From assembly GCA_002256145.1 (NCBI GenBank), contig NKIP01000034.1, forward strand, positions 1 to 34,309: 34,309 nucleotides of DNA. Direction: 5' to 3'. The translations under genes and the position numbers were made by a program. This document shows positions 8,520 to 16,237 of this stretch, in pieces (the stretch's first letter is position 1; each line of letters opens with the position of its first letter). The notes under the pieces were generated by a model. It made no database searches. It saw only the letters and a program-made list of their open reading frames with translations, and was not told the origin of the DNA. Source of the stretch: Comamonadaceae bacterium PBBC1. Lineage in GTDB: Bacteria > Pseudomonadota > Gammaproteobacteria > Burkholderiales > Burkholderiaceae_C.

Positions 8520-9302
8520 TTAGTGCGAAGTGCCCAGATAGGCACTGATCACTTCTTCGTTGTTGCGCACTTCATCTGGGGAACCGTCGCCAATTTTTTT
8601 GCCGTAGTCCAGCACCACCACGCGGTCCGAAATGTCCATCACCACGCCCATGTCGTGCTCGATCAACACCACCGTGGTGCCAAACTCGTCGTTCACATCC
8701 AGAATGAAGCGGCACATGTCCTGCTTTTCTTCGAGGTTCATGCCGGCCATGGGCTCGTCGAGCAGCAGCACTTGCGGCTCCATGGCCAAGGCGCGGCCCA
8801 AGTCCACCCGCTTTTGCAGACCATAGGGCAACTGGCCCACGGGTGTTTTGCGAAAGGCCTGAATTTCCAGAAAGTCGATGATGTGCTCGACTTTCTCGCG
8901 GTGCTCTTCTTCCTCGCGCTGGGCTGGACCCAAACGCAAGGCCTGCATCAGCAAATTGCTTTTGATCTTGAGGTTGCGGCCAGTCATGATGTTGTCGATC
9001 ACGCTCATGCCCTTGAACAAGGCCAAGTTTTGGAAGGTGCGGGCAATGCCCATCTCGGCCACTTGACGGCTGTTCATGTGGTCAAAGGTCTGGCCACGGA
9101 AGGTGATCGAGCCTTCTTGTGGCGTGTACACGCCGTTGATGCAGTTGAGCATCGAGCTCTTACCAGCACCGTTGGGGCCAATGATGGCGCGCACTTCATG
9201 CTCGCGCACATTGAACGAGATGTCGGTCAGCGCCTTGACGCCACCGAATCGCAAACTGATGTTCTTGACGTCGAGGATGACGTCGCCAATTTTTTTGGTC
9301 AT
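8520..9302 (-). CDS. livG: ABC transporter ATP-binding protein LivG
   Basis: 260 residues. Walker A GPNGAGKS is at 42-49, the Q-loop is ARTFQNLALF, and Walker B is VLLLDEPMAGMN, followed by VVLIEHDM with the H-loop His. The signature is LPYGLQKRVDLGRALA instead of LSGGQ, which is a regular feature of LivG proteins in this kind of cluster and not a defect. It is the second ATPase of the importer, pairing with LivF. Its ATG overlaps the stop of the upstream acyl-CoA ligase (ATGA, 9299-9302), so translation of the two is probably coupled. Confidence 0.94.
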   Translation of the reverse strand: MTKKIGDVILDVKNISLRFGGVKALTDISFNVREHEVRAIIGPNGAGKSSMLNCINGVYTPQEGSITFRGQTFDHMNSRQVAEMGIARTFQNLALFKGMSVIDNIMTGRNLKIKSNLLMQALRLGPAQREEEEHREKVEHIIDFLEIQAFRKTPVGQLPYGLQKRVDLGRALAMEPQVLLLDEPMAGMNLEEKQDMCRFILDVNDEFGTTVVLIEHDMGVVMDISDRVVVLDYGKKIGDGSPDEVRNNEEVISAYLGTSH

Positions 9303-11245
9303 GCTGCTGCCTTCACGGGTGTGAATGTCTTGGCGTCGGAAATTTTCAAGGTCGCGCTCACGCTGCCGCTGCGGCCGTCTTCGAACTTCACCACGGTCTC
9401 GATGAACTGCTCTGTCTTGCCTTCATACAGGCCATCGACCAGCGGTTTGTATTTGTCGGCGATGAAACCGCGGCGGACCTTGTTGGTGCGGGTCAACTCG
9501 CCATCGTCAGCATCCAGCTCTTTATGCAAGACCAGGAAACGGCTGACTTGGCTGCCTGCCAGCAAGGCGTCTTCTGCCAGATCGGCGTTGACTTTCTCCA
9601 CACACTCTTTGATCAGTTGGTACACCTCGGTTTTTTGTGCCAGGTCGGTGTAGCCTGCATAGGGCAAGTTGCGGCGCTCGGCCCAGTTACCCACGGCATC
9701 GAAGTCGATGTTGATCATCACGCAAGCCTTCTCGCGCTGATCGCCGTAAGCCACCACCTCTTTGATGAAGGGGAAAAACTTGAGTTTGTTCTCGACATAC
9801 TTGGGCGCGAACATCGCGCCGTCGTTGGCACCACCCAGCAGGCGGCCCACGTCTTTCACGCGGTCGATGATCTTGAGGTGACCGTGGTTGTCGATGAAGC
9901 CCGCATCGCTGGTGTGGTACCAGCCGTCTGGCGTGAGCACTTCGGCCGTGGCTTCGGGGTTTTTGTAATAGCCTTTGAGCAAACCGGGCGACTTGACCAA
10001 AATTTCGCCATTGTCAGCAACCTTGATCTCCACGCCCTTGCAAGGCACGCCCACCGTGTCGGCACGCGCTTCGTTGTCGGGCTGCAGGCAGACGAACACG
10101 GCGGTCTCGGTCGAACCATAGAGCTGCTTGATGTTCACGCCAATCGAGCGGTAAAACGTGAACAGGTCAGGGCCAATCGCTTCACCGGCGGTGTAGGCCA
10201 CACGCACGCGGCTAAAACCCAGGTTGTTGCGCAATGGGCCATACACCATCCAGTTGCCCAGGGCGTATTTGATGCGATCCACCCAACCCACCGGCTGGCC
10301 ATCCATCAACGCTGGGCCGACTTTTTTGGCCACATCCATGAAGTAATGGAACATGCCGCGCTTGAAGCTGCCCGCATCTTCCATGCGGATCATCACGCTG
10401 GTCAACATGCCTTCAAACACGCGGGGAGGCGCGAAGTAATAGGTCGGACCAATTTCTTTCAGGTCGATGGTCACCGTGGCGGCCGACTCGGGGCAATTGA
10501 CCACATAGCCACACACCAGCCACTGCGCGTAGCTGAAGATGTTCTGACCAATCCAAGCCGGTGGCATGTAGGCCAGCACGTCTTCGGCGCTGCTCAGCTT
10601 GTCAAACTCGGCCCCCGCATCGGCGCGGTCGATCAAGGAGCTGTGGGTGTGCACCACGCCCTTGGGGTTGCCCGTGGTGCCCGAGGTGAAGAACATCGCA
10701 GCCACATCAGCGGACTGTGCCTTCTCGATCTCTTGCGCAAAAAACTGAGGGTGTTGCTTGGCAAACACGGCGCCTGCGGCGATCAGCTCTTCGACCGAAC
10801 CGAGTCCGTCTTCGGTGTATTTGCGCAAGCCACGTGGATCGTCATAGAAAATGTGGGTCAGCTGCGGATACTGCTCGCGCACTTCCAGCATCTTGTCGAC
10901 CTGCTCCTGGTCTTCCACCACGGCAAAGCGCACTTCGGCGTTGGTCATGGGGAAGACACATTCAGGCGCTGCAGCATCCTGGTACAGGTTCACGGGAATG
11001 GCTCCCAGCGACTGCGCGGCCAACATGGTGGCATACAAACGGGGGCGGTTCGAGCCCACGATGATCAAATGCTCACCGCGTTGCAAACCGGCCTGGTGCA
11101 AGCCACCGGCCACAGACTCGACCAACTGTGCCAAATCGGCCCAGCTGGTGGTTTGCCAAATGCCATATTCTTTTTCACGCAAAGCGGGCGCATCTGGGCG
11201 CTCGGCTGCGTGCTTGAGCATCAATCGGGGAAACGTTGTTTGCAT
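9299..11245 (-). CDS. AMP-dependent acyl-CoA synthetase (long-chain fatty acid/aryl-CoA ligase type)
   Basis: 648 residues from the ATG at 11245. It activates a carboxylic acid to acyl-CoA through an acyl-adenylate. Present are the P-loop FTSGTTGNPKGV (about 186-197), the adenine motif LYGSTETAVF, GWYHTSDAG, the hinge DRVKDVGRLLGG, and FAPKYVENKLKFFPFIKEV of the C-terminal domain. It opens the cluster and overlaps livG by 4 bp, tying ligase and transporter together: import followed by CoA trapping. The open frame runs on to 11968, but that part lies antisense inside the Crp-type gene and the intergenic promoter, so it is not coding. Fatty acid versus aromatic acid cannot be decided from sequence alone. 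Confidence 0.9.
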   Translation of the reverse strand: MQTTFPRLMLKHAAERPDAPALREKEYGIWQTTSWADLAQLVESVAGGLHQAGLQRGEHLIIVGSNRPRLYATMLAAQSLGAIPVNLYQDAAAPECVFPMTNAEVRFAVVEDQEQVDKMLEVREQYPQLTHIFYDDPRGLRKYTEDGLGSVEELIAAGAVFAKQHPQFFAQEIEKAQSADVAAMFFTSGTTGNPKGVVHTHSSLIDRADAGAEFDKLSSAEDVLAYMPPAWIGQNIFSYAQWLVCGYVVNCPESAATVTIDLKEIGPTYYFAPPRVFEGMLTSVMIRMEDAGSFKRGMFHYFMDVAKKVGPALMDGQPVGWVDRIKYALGNWMVYGPLRNNLGFSRVRVAYTAGEAIGPDLFTFYRSIGVNIKQLYGSTETAVFVCLQPDNEARADTVGVPCKGVEIKVADNGEILVKSPGLLKGYYKNPEATAEVLTPDGWYHTSDAGFIDNHGHLKIIDRVKDVGRLLGGANDGAMFAPKYVENKLKFFPFIKEVVAYGDQREKACVMINIDFDAVGNWAERRNLPYAGYTDLAQKTEVYQLIKECVEKVNADLAEDALLAGSQVSRFLVLHKELDADDGELTRTNKVRRGFIADKYKPLVDGLYEGKTEQFIETVVKFEDGRSGSVSATLKISDAKTFTPVKAAA

Positions 11246-11291
11246 AGCTGGACCTGACTCCAAAAACAGCACACCCACACGGATGTGTATT

Positions 11292-11302
11292 CGTTCGGAA
11301 CG
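11292..11302. promoter_or_regulatory. Short inverted repeat in the divergent promoter region
   Basis: CGTTC-G-GAACG, a perfect 5-bp-arm repeat, 47 nt upstream of the acyl-CoA synthetase start. It lies in the same 156-bp divergent gap as the larger palindrome at 11330 and could be an additional regulator half-site pair. With arms this short it could also be chance. Confidence 0.3.
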
Positions 11303-11329
11303 GATGCTATGCCCCCATTTGACGTCATG

Positions 11330-11347
11330 TTGTCGTTTCAACGACAA
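11330..11347. promoter_or_regulatory. Candidate operator for the Crp/Fnr-type regulator
   Basis: TTGTCGTT-TC-AACGACAA is a perfect inverted repeat with 8-bp arms, placed between the divergent acyl-CoA synthetase (start 11245) and crp-type gene (start 11402). The TTGTCG-N6-CGACAA layout has the spacing expected of a Crp/Fnr dimer site (TGTGA-N6-TCACA or TTGAT-N4-ATCAA). Its position would allow control of both directions. Confidence 0.55.
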
Positions 11348-11401
11348 TTTAGGGTAGACCCTTAGCACAACTGACCCGAGCCTGACAGGCTTGCCCATCC
11401 C

Positions 11402-12109
11402 ATGGCCACACAACCCACGGTTTACCAACGCAGACGCTCGCCCACAGCCACCGAGCTTCAGGGCATCCCTTGGTTGAGCCTGCTCACGTCGCAAGAGCGT
11501 GCTCAGATCGTGCCGCAACTGGTGGTGAGTGACCCGCAACCCGGCGACTATGTCTGCCGCGTGGGACGCCCTGCCACCTATTGGTTTGGCGTGGTCTCGG
11601 GTCTGCTCAAGATGAGCAGCGACAACGAAAGCGGCCAGACCATGACGTTCACCGGTGTGCCACCCGGAGGCTGGTTTGGCGAGGGCACCGCCCTCAAGCG
11701 CGAGGTCTACCGCTACAACATCCAGCCGCTGCGTGCCAGCGTGGTGGCGGGCTTGCCTGTGGACACCTTTCACTGGCTGATTGACAACTCCCTGGGCTTT
11801 AACCGATTCATCATGAACCAGCTCAATGAGCGCCTGGGCCAGTTCATCGCTGCCCGGGAGCTCGACCGCATGAACAATCCCGAGCTGCGCCTGGCCCGCA
11901 ACCTGGCCACCTTGTTCAACCCCGTCTTGTTTTCGGGCGTGGGCGAAGTGCTGCGCATCACCCAGCAAGAGCTGGCCTACCTGGTGGGCCTGTCACGCCA
12001 GCGCGTGAACGAAGCGCTCAAGGTGCTCGAAGCACGTCAGCTCATTCGGGTGGAATACGGGGGGCTGCGCATTCTGGACTTGCAGGGCCTGCGCAGCGCC
12101 ACTTTTTAA
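11402..12109 (+). CDS. Crp/Fnr-family transcriptional regulator
   Basis: 235 residues. The N-terminal cyclic-nucleotide-binding fold is at about 22-130 (SLLTSQERAQIVPQLVVSDPQPGDYVCRVG, then GWFGEGTALKRE). The long dimer helix follows (FIMNQLNERLGQFIAARELDRM), then the winged helix with recognition segment ITQQELAYLVGLSRQRVNEALKVLE (about 186-210). No Fnr-type N-terminal cysteine cluster is visible, so it is not an iron-sulfur oxygen sensor. A GEG-type turn is kept, but effector residues cannot be judged. It is divergent from the ligase-transporter cluster and only 125 nt upstream of the dehydrogenase gene on its own strand. Control of one or both is likely. Confidence 0.9.
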   Translation: MATQPTVYQRRRSPTATELQGIPWLSLLTSQERAQIVPQLVVSDPQPGDYVCRVGRPATYWFGVVSGLLKMSSDNESGQTMTFTGVPPGGWFGEGTALKREVYRYNIQPLRASVVAGLPVDTFHWLIDNSLGFNRFIMNQLNERLGQFIAARELDRMNNPELRLARNLATLFNPVLFSGVGEVLRITQQELAYLVGLSRQRVNEALKVLEARQLIRVEYGGLRILDLQGLRSATF

Positions 12110-12234
12110 AACACTTACCCGAGTCATTTGCGCGACGCAAAACCCATTGTCCTCAGCAATAACCCTGTATTCAGACCGAATTGACACCGATACGCTCAGA
12201 CCAGTTCATTTCGTAACTGTTCAGGAGTTTTTTG

Positions 12235-13443
12235 ATGTTCAAGAAAATTGCAGTCTGTACCGCCGTATTGACATTCGGCATGGGGCAAACCTTGGCGCAA
12301 ACAGCCGCCCCGGCCGCGCCCCCTCCGGCATGGAAGCAAGGCATGAATGCCGACATGGCCAACTCCACCTTGGCCCCCCTGGCTGGCAAGCTGACAGCCA
12401 CGCCCGCTGCCGACATCCCGCTGAACAAGCTCAAACTGCCACCTGGCTTCAAGGCCGAAATCTGGTCCACCGGTACACCGGGCATTCGCGCCATGAGCCG
12501 CGGCGAGAGCGGAAAAATCTATGCAGGCACCCGTGGCCTGGGCCGCGTTTATGAAATCAGCGACAACGGCAAAGAGCGCACCAGCCGTGTCGTGGTCGAC
12601 AAATTGAACCAACCTGCCGTCACTTTGCACAAGGGCAATTTGTACGTCATGGCGGTGGACAAAGCCCTGCGATTTGACAACATCGAAGCCAACCCCAACG
12701 CCCAGGCTGTGGACATGACCGACGTGTTCAAACTGCCGCCCCTGCAACACCATAACTGGAAGTACCTCAGCTTTGGTCCGGACGGCAAGCTGTATGTCCC
12801 CTTCGGTGCACCTTGCAACATCTGCGAGCCTGGCGCTGAATACGCTCAAATTCGCCGCTACAACGCCGATGGCTCGGGCATGGAAGTGATTGCCACCGGC
12901 GTGCGCAACACCCAAGGCTTTGACTGGCACCCTACGACACAAGAAATGTGGTTCAGCGACCACGGCCGCGACTGGATGGGCGACAACGGCCCTGAAGACG
13001 AACTCAACCGCATGCCCAAAACTGGTTTGAATTTCGGCTTCCCCTACTGCCACGCCAATGGCATTCCTGACCGTGACATTGTCAAAGACAAGGCCTGCAA
13101 CGGCGTGAACTTGCCCGTGACCACCATGGGCCCCCACGCTGCCGTCATGGGTGTGAAGTTTTACACCGGCAACATGTTCCCGGCCGAATACAAAAACACC
13201 TTGTTTGTGGCACGCAAAGGCTCTTGGAACCGCACCCAAAAGTTTGGCTATGACGTGGTCACCATCACCACCGATGCCGACGGCAAGAACGCCAAAGTCA
13301 CGCCTTTCATGACCGGCTTCAAGGACGACAGCGACAACAGCTTCTGGGGCCGCCCCACTTACATGTTGCAAATGCCCGATGGCTCCATGCTGGTCTCGGA
13401 CGAGCAAATGGGTGCCATCTACCGCATCTCGTATGCCAAGTAA
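12235..13443 (+). CDS. PQQ-dependent sorbosone/glucose dehydrogenase family protein (periplasmic)
   Basis: 402 residues from the ATG at 12235, preceded by CAGGAG at 12222-12227. A TTG three bases earlier is ignored. Signal peptide MFKKIAVCTAVLTFGMGQTLAQ. The mature protein is a six-bladed propeller of the soluble GDH/L-sorbosone dehydrogenase family: LPPGFKAEIWSTGTPGIRAM opens the propeller, FGAPCNICEPG and IRRYNADGSGMEVIATGVRN follow, then GFDWHPTTQEMWFSDHGRDWMGD with the PQQ-site His and EDELNR, and finally SWNRTQKFGYDVV. It would oxidise an aldose or other alcohol/aldehyde in the periplasm with PQQ and pass electrons on. Its 3' end overlaps the diheme cytochrome gene by 11 bp, which fits a dehydrogenase-cytochrome pair. 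The substrate is unknown. Confidence 0.87.
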   Translation: MFKKIAVCTAVLTFGMGQTLAQTAAPAAPPPAWKQGMNADMANSTLAPLAGKLTATPAADIPLNKLKLPPGFKAEIWSTGTPGIRAMSRGESGKIYAGTRGLGRVYEISDNGKERTSRVVVDKLNQPAVTLHKGNLYVMAVDKALRFDNIEANPNAQAVDMTDVFKLPPLQHHNWKYLSFGPDGKLYVPFGAPCNICEPGAEYAQIRRYNADGSGMEVIATGVRNTQGFDWHPTTQEMWFSDHGRDWMGDNGPEDELNRMPKTGLNFGFPYCHANGIPDRDIVKDKACNGVNLPVTTMGPHAAVMGVKFYTGNMFPAEYKNTLFVARKGSWNRTQKFGYDVVTITTDADGKNAKVTPFMTGFKDDSDNSFWGRPTYMLQMPDGSMLVSDEQMGAIYRISYAK

Positions 13444-14080
13444 GCACAAGCTGCACACCAGGGCGCTGGCAACAGCCGCTCTGATGTTGACCGCGGGCTG
13501 GGCCGCCTGGCCCGTGGTGGCGCAAACGGCTACACCAGCTGTTTCGGGCACGGCCCAGGTCAATGCCAGCATCAAAGCCCCAGAGCGCGCCGCCCTGTGC
13601 ATGGCCTGCCATGGACCGGGCGGTGTGTCACAAATCCCCGCCATCCCCTCCTTGGCTGCTCAGCCGCGTGTGCTCATTGAAAACCAGTTGGTGCTGATCC
13701 GCGAAGGCCTGCGCGACATACCGGCCATGAAGGGTTCGCTCGACGGCGTGCCCGATGCCGAATTGACCGCCTTGGCCCGCTACTTTTCAGCCCAACCCGC
13801 GCCCGCTCCAGCCAAAGGCGCGGTGGATGCCCAAAGCTTTCAGCGCGGCAAAGAATTGGCCAAGGCGGCCCTGTGCGGCACCTGCCACCTGCCCGCACAC
13901 CAAGGCCGCGACCAAGTGCCCCGGCTGGCCAGCCAGCAAGAAGAGTTTTTGCGCAATGTGATGAAGGAATACCGTGACAAGCCCGGCCCTGGCCGAGACA
14001 CTGTCATGGCGGCCGCCTTGTACGGCATCAACGATGCACAACTCAAGGACCTGGCGCACTTTTTTGCGCACAGCCCCTGA
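13433..14080 (+). CDS. Diheme cytochrome c (c4-like), periplasmic
   Basis: 215 residues from the ATG at 13433, which lies inside the last codons of the dehydrogenase gene. An earlier in-frame ATG at 13379 would overlap far more and destroy the signal peptide. Signal region: HKLHTRALATAALMLTAGWAAWPVVAQ. Two CxxCH haem sites: C56-M-A-C59-H60 and C148-G-T-C151-H152, each opening a roughly 80-90-residue class I domain, as in cytochrome c4. Likely axial methionines are in PAMKGS and TVMAAAL. It probably takes electrons from the PQQ dehydrogenase and feeds a terminal oxidase. A terminator-like hairpin follows at 14093. Confidence 0.9.
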   Translation: MPSKHKLHTRALATAALMLTAGWAAWPVVAQTATPAVSGTAQVNASIKAPERAALCMACHGPGGVSQIPAIPSLAAQPRVLIENQLVLIREGLRDIPAMKGSLDGVPDAELTALARYFSAQPAPAPAKGAVDAQSFQRGKELAKAALCGTCHLPAHQGRDQVPRLASQQEEFLRNVMKEYRDKPGPGRDTVMAAALYGINDAQLKDLAHFFAHSP

Positions 14081-14092
14081 AGGGTTCTGATC

Positions 14093-14136
14093 AAAAAAAG
14101 GGACAATGGTCACCCAGCCGACTTGGCCCTTTTTTT
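14093..14136. terminator. Terminator-like hairpin after the cytochrome gene
   Basis: AAAAAAAGGG-A-CAA, a 16-nt loop, TTG-G-CCCTTTTTTT. The stem carries an A-run on one arm and a T-run on the other, 12 nt after the cytochrome stop. It ends only 14 nt before the ATG of the next gene, so it could also act as a leader hairpin or attenuator for that gene. Confidence 0.7.
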
Positions 14137-14150
14137 GATTCAGCACACCC

Positions 14151-15059
14151 ATGACCCAGCCCCCGGCTTTTAAACGCGCCCCCCGTCCCGAAGGCAAAGG
14201 CGAAACAGCTGCCCCCAGCGGTACTTCTCGCCTGAACAAACGCATGGCCGAACTGCGCATGTGCTCGCGCCGCGAAGCCGATGCATGGATCGAACAAGGC
14301 TGGGTCAAGGTCAATGGCCTGCCCGCCAGCATGGGCCAGCAGGTCACGCTGTCCGACCGCATCACCATCAACAAAGCCGCCGAGCAACAGCAAGACCGTC
14401 AAGTGACCATCTTGCTGCACAAGCCCATGGGCTATGTGAGCGGCCAGGCCGAAGACGGGCACGAACCGGCCATCACCCTGATCAACCCACGCAGTCACTG
14501 GGGCGGCGACCCGTCCAAGCTGCGCTTCACCCCGCCTCACTTGCGGGGCCTGGCCCCAGCTGGACGCCTGGACATCGACTCCACCGGCCTGCTGGTGCTG
14601 ACACAAGACGGCCGCGTGGCGCGTCAGCTGATCGGCGAAGACTCGGAGATGGAAAAGGAATATTTGGTGCGCGTGGCCTACACCGGCCACGAAAACACCG
14701 CTGCCGCTACCGCCGCGTCGGCCACCTATGGCGGCAAAGCCAACCAACTCACCGTGATTGGCGACTTTGACCGGGTCAGCGCCAATGTGCAAGCCGTCTT
14801 CCCCAAGGCGCTGCTTGAGCGCCTGCGCCACGGCCTGAGCCTGGACGGCAAACCCCTCAAGCCCGCCAAAGTGGACTGGCAAAACCCCGAGCAGTTGCGC
14901 TTTGTGCTGACCGAAGGCAAAAAGCGCCAGATCCGCCGCATGTGCGAACAAGTCGGCCTGAAAGTCGTGGGCCTCAAACGCATCCGCATGGGCGGTGTGC
15001 AGTTGGGCCAAATGCCGGCAGGAACTTGGCGGTATTTGGGGCCGAACGAATCGTTTTAA
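14151..15059 (+). CDS. rluF: RsuA/RluB/E/F-family rRNA pseudouridine synthase, RluF-like
   Basis: 302 residues. An S4 RNA-binding domain occupies about 28-75 (LNKRMAELRMCSRREADAWI, VKVNG, SDRITIN). It is followed by the catalytic domain with LLHKPMGYVSGQ, the motif GRLDIDSTGLLVLTQDG at 138-154 (catalytic Asp is D141), EKEYLVRV, and the C-terminal EGKKRQIRRMCEQVGLKVVGLKRIRMGG. It isomerises a uridine in rRNA, probably 23S rRNA. RluF is favoured over RsuA by length and by the YVSGQ and RFTPPHLRGL segments, but RluB/RluE cannot be excluded. The first 25 residues are low-complexity and basic. No ribosome site is visible, and the ATG is 14 nt after a terminator-like T-run. Confidence 0.87.
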   Translation: MTQPPAFKRAPRPEGKGETAAPSGTSRLNKRMAELRMCSRREADAWIEQGWVKVNGLPASMGQQVTLSDRITINKAAEQQQDRQVTILLHKPMGYVSGQAEDGHEPAITLINPRSHWGGDPSKLRFTPPHLRGLAPAGRLDIDSTGLLVLTQDGRVARQLIGEDSEMEKEYLVRVAYTGHENTAAATAASATYGGKANQLTVIGDFDRVSANVQAVFPKALLERLRHGLSLDGKPLKPAKVDWQNPEQLRFVLTEGKKRQIRRMCEQVGLKVVGLKRIRMGGVQLGQMPAGTWRYLGPNESF

Positions 15060-15066
15060 GCTTGCC

Positions 15067-15126
15067 GTCGGGGCTGAAGCCACCGACCTAAAAAATACCC
15101 CGTAGGTCGGCGGCTTTAGCCCCGAC
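15067..15126. repeat. REP-like palindromic element (tail-to-tail arrangement)
   Basis: Two hairpins of the same design face each other: GTCGG-GGCT-GA-AGCC-A-CCGAC (15067-15087) and GTCGG-C-GGCT-TT-AGCC-CCGAC (15106-15126), joined by CTA and an A-rich 11-nt linker plus GTAG. The two halves are reverse complements at 22 of 24 positions. The family is shared with 16238-16312 and the array at 33846-34185. It lies just after the pseudouridine synthase stop and could protect or end the transcript, though it has no T-run. Confidence 0.88.
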
Positions 15127-15156
15127 AAGCTCACCAACAACCTTTGGAGACGCCCT

Positions 15157-16182
15157 ATGACCCTGAAATTCACAACCGCCTTTGTCATCGCCACCGCACT
15201 GACCACAAGCGCGGCCTCAGCCCAAACCGGCAGCCTCAACGCGATTTGCAGCACCGACCAAAGCTGGTGCGAAATGGCCGCCAAAGAATTCACCAAGGCC
15301 ACCGGCATCACCGTCAACCAAACCCGCAAAGCCACCGGTGAAGCCCTGGCGCAAATCCGCGCCGAAGCAGCCAACCCCAAGACCGACATCTGGTGGGGCG
15401 GCACCGGCGACCCGTTTTTGCAAGCCGCCGAAATCGGTCTGCTGGCGCCCTACCGCCCCGACTACCTGAACGACCTGCACGGCTGGAGCGTGCGCCAATA
15501 CGCCATGACACAAAACATGGTCGGCGGTTTCTACACCAGCGCCATTGGCTTTGGCTGGAACACCGAACTGCTCAAGAAAAAGAAACTGCCTGCGCCCCAA
15601 TGCTGGTCCGACGTGATCAAGCCCATCTACAAAGGCGAGGTCGAAATCTCACACCCCGCCTCCAGCGGCACGGCCTACACCATCTTGGCAGGGCTGGTGC
15701 AAATGATGGGCGAAGACGCGGCTTTTGAGTACATGAAAGCGCTGCACAAAAACGTGACGCAATACACCCGCAGCGGCACCGCCCAAGCGCCCAATGTGGC
15801 CAAAGGCGAAGTGGCCGTCGGCATCAGCTTTATCTTTGGCTTTGACGGCTGGCGGCACAACAAATACCCCGTGGCGACCGTGGCCCCCTGCGAAGGCACC
15901 AGCTACGAAATCGGCGGCATCGCCTTGGTCAAAGGTGCCCGCAACGCAGCCAACGCCAAACGCTATTACGACTGGCTCATGAGCCCCGCCGGCCAAAGCA
16001 TCGGTGCCAAAGCCGACAGCCTGCAAAGCCCCGCCAACAAAACCTTCAAGCCCGATTCGCGCATCCCCTCCATGGACAACGTGCGCCTGATCAAATACGA
16101 CTTTGAAAAGTACGGCAAATCGGCCGAACGCCGCCGACTGTTGGAGCGGTGGAACAAGGAAGTTGGGGCGCAAGTACGTTGA
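15157..16182 (+). CDS. Extracellular solute-binding protein, Fe(III)/AfuA-FbpA-like family
   Basis: 341 residues with a signal peptide (MTLKFTTAFVIATALTTSAASAQ). The mature protein matches the type-2 periplasmic receptor pattern of ferric or phosphonate/thiamine-type importers: LNAICSTDQSWCEMAAKEF, KTDIWWGGTGDPFLQAAE, IGFGWNTELL, SGTAYTILAGLVQMMGED, VAVGISFIFGFDGWR, IALVKGARNAANAKRYYDWLMSP. The WWGGTGDPF segment is typical of this subgroup. A TGGAG sits 7-8 nt before the ATG. No permease or ATPase gene is adjacent, so the receptor is an orphan here, and its ligand (iron or a small organic anion) is open. The gene is framed by two REP-like elements, 30 nt before its start and 55 nt after its stop. 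Confidence 0.87.
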   Translation: MTLKFTTAFVIATALTTSAASAQTGSLNAICSTDQSWCEMAAKEFTKATGITVNQTRKATGEALAQIRAEAANPKTDIWWGGTGDPFLQAAEIGLLAPYRPDYLNDLHGWSVRQYAMTQNMVGGFYTSAIGFGWNTELLKKKKLPAPQCWSDVIKPIYKGEVEISHPASSGTAYTILAGLVQMMGEDAAFEYMKALHKNVTQYTRSGTAQAPNVAKGEVAVGISFIFGFDGWRHNKYPVATVAPCEGTSYEIGGIALVKGARNAANAKRYYDWLMSPAGQSIGAKADSLQSPANKTFKPDSRIPSMDNVRLIKYDFEKYGKSAERRRLLERWNKEVGAQVR

Positions 16183-16237
16183 CCTGAGACCTCCTATTGA
16201 TCCGGGTCTGTGAAGTATTCAATGAGCCAAGGTTTTT

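Noticed and set aside
9524..11257. 577-codon open frame on the plus strand
   Set aside because: Antisense shadow of the acyl-CoA synthetase in GC-rich DNA. It is His/Gln/Val-rich with no family resemblance.
11246..11968. 240-residue N-terminal extension of the acyl-CoA synthetase
   Set aside because: It is antisense to the Crp-type gene and crosses the promoter region. The true protein starts MQTTFPRLML at 11245.
12110..12234. Terminator or regulatory RNA between the Crp-type and dehydrogenase genes
   Set aside because: No convincing hairpin with a T-run and no conserved riboswitch-like sequence was seen.
12196..13644. 482-codon open frame on the minus strand
   Set aside because: Antisense to the PQQ dehydrogenase gene, whose motifs and signal peptide are clear on the plus strand.
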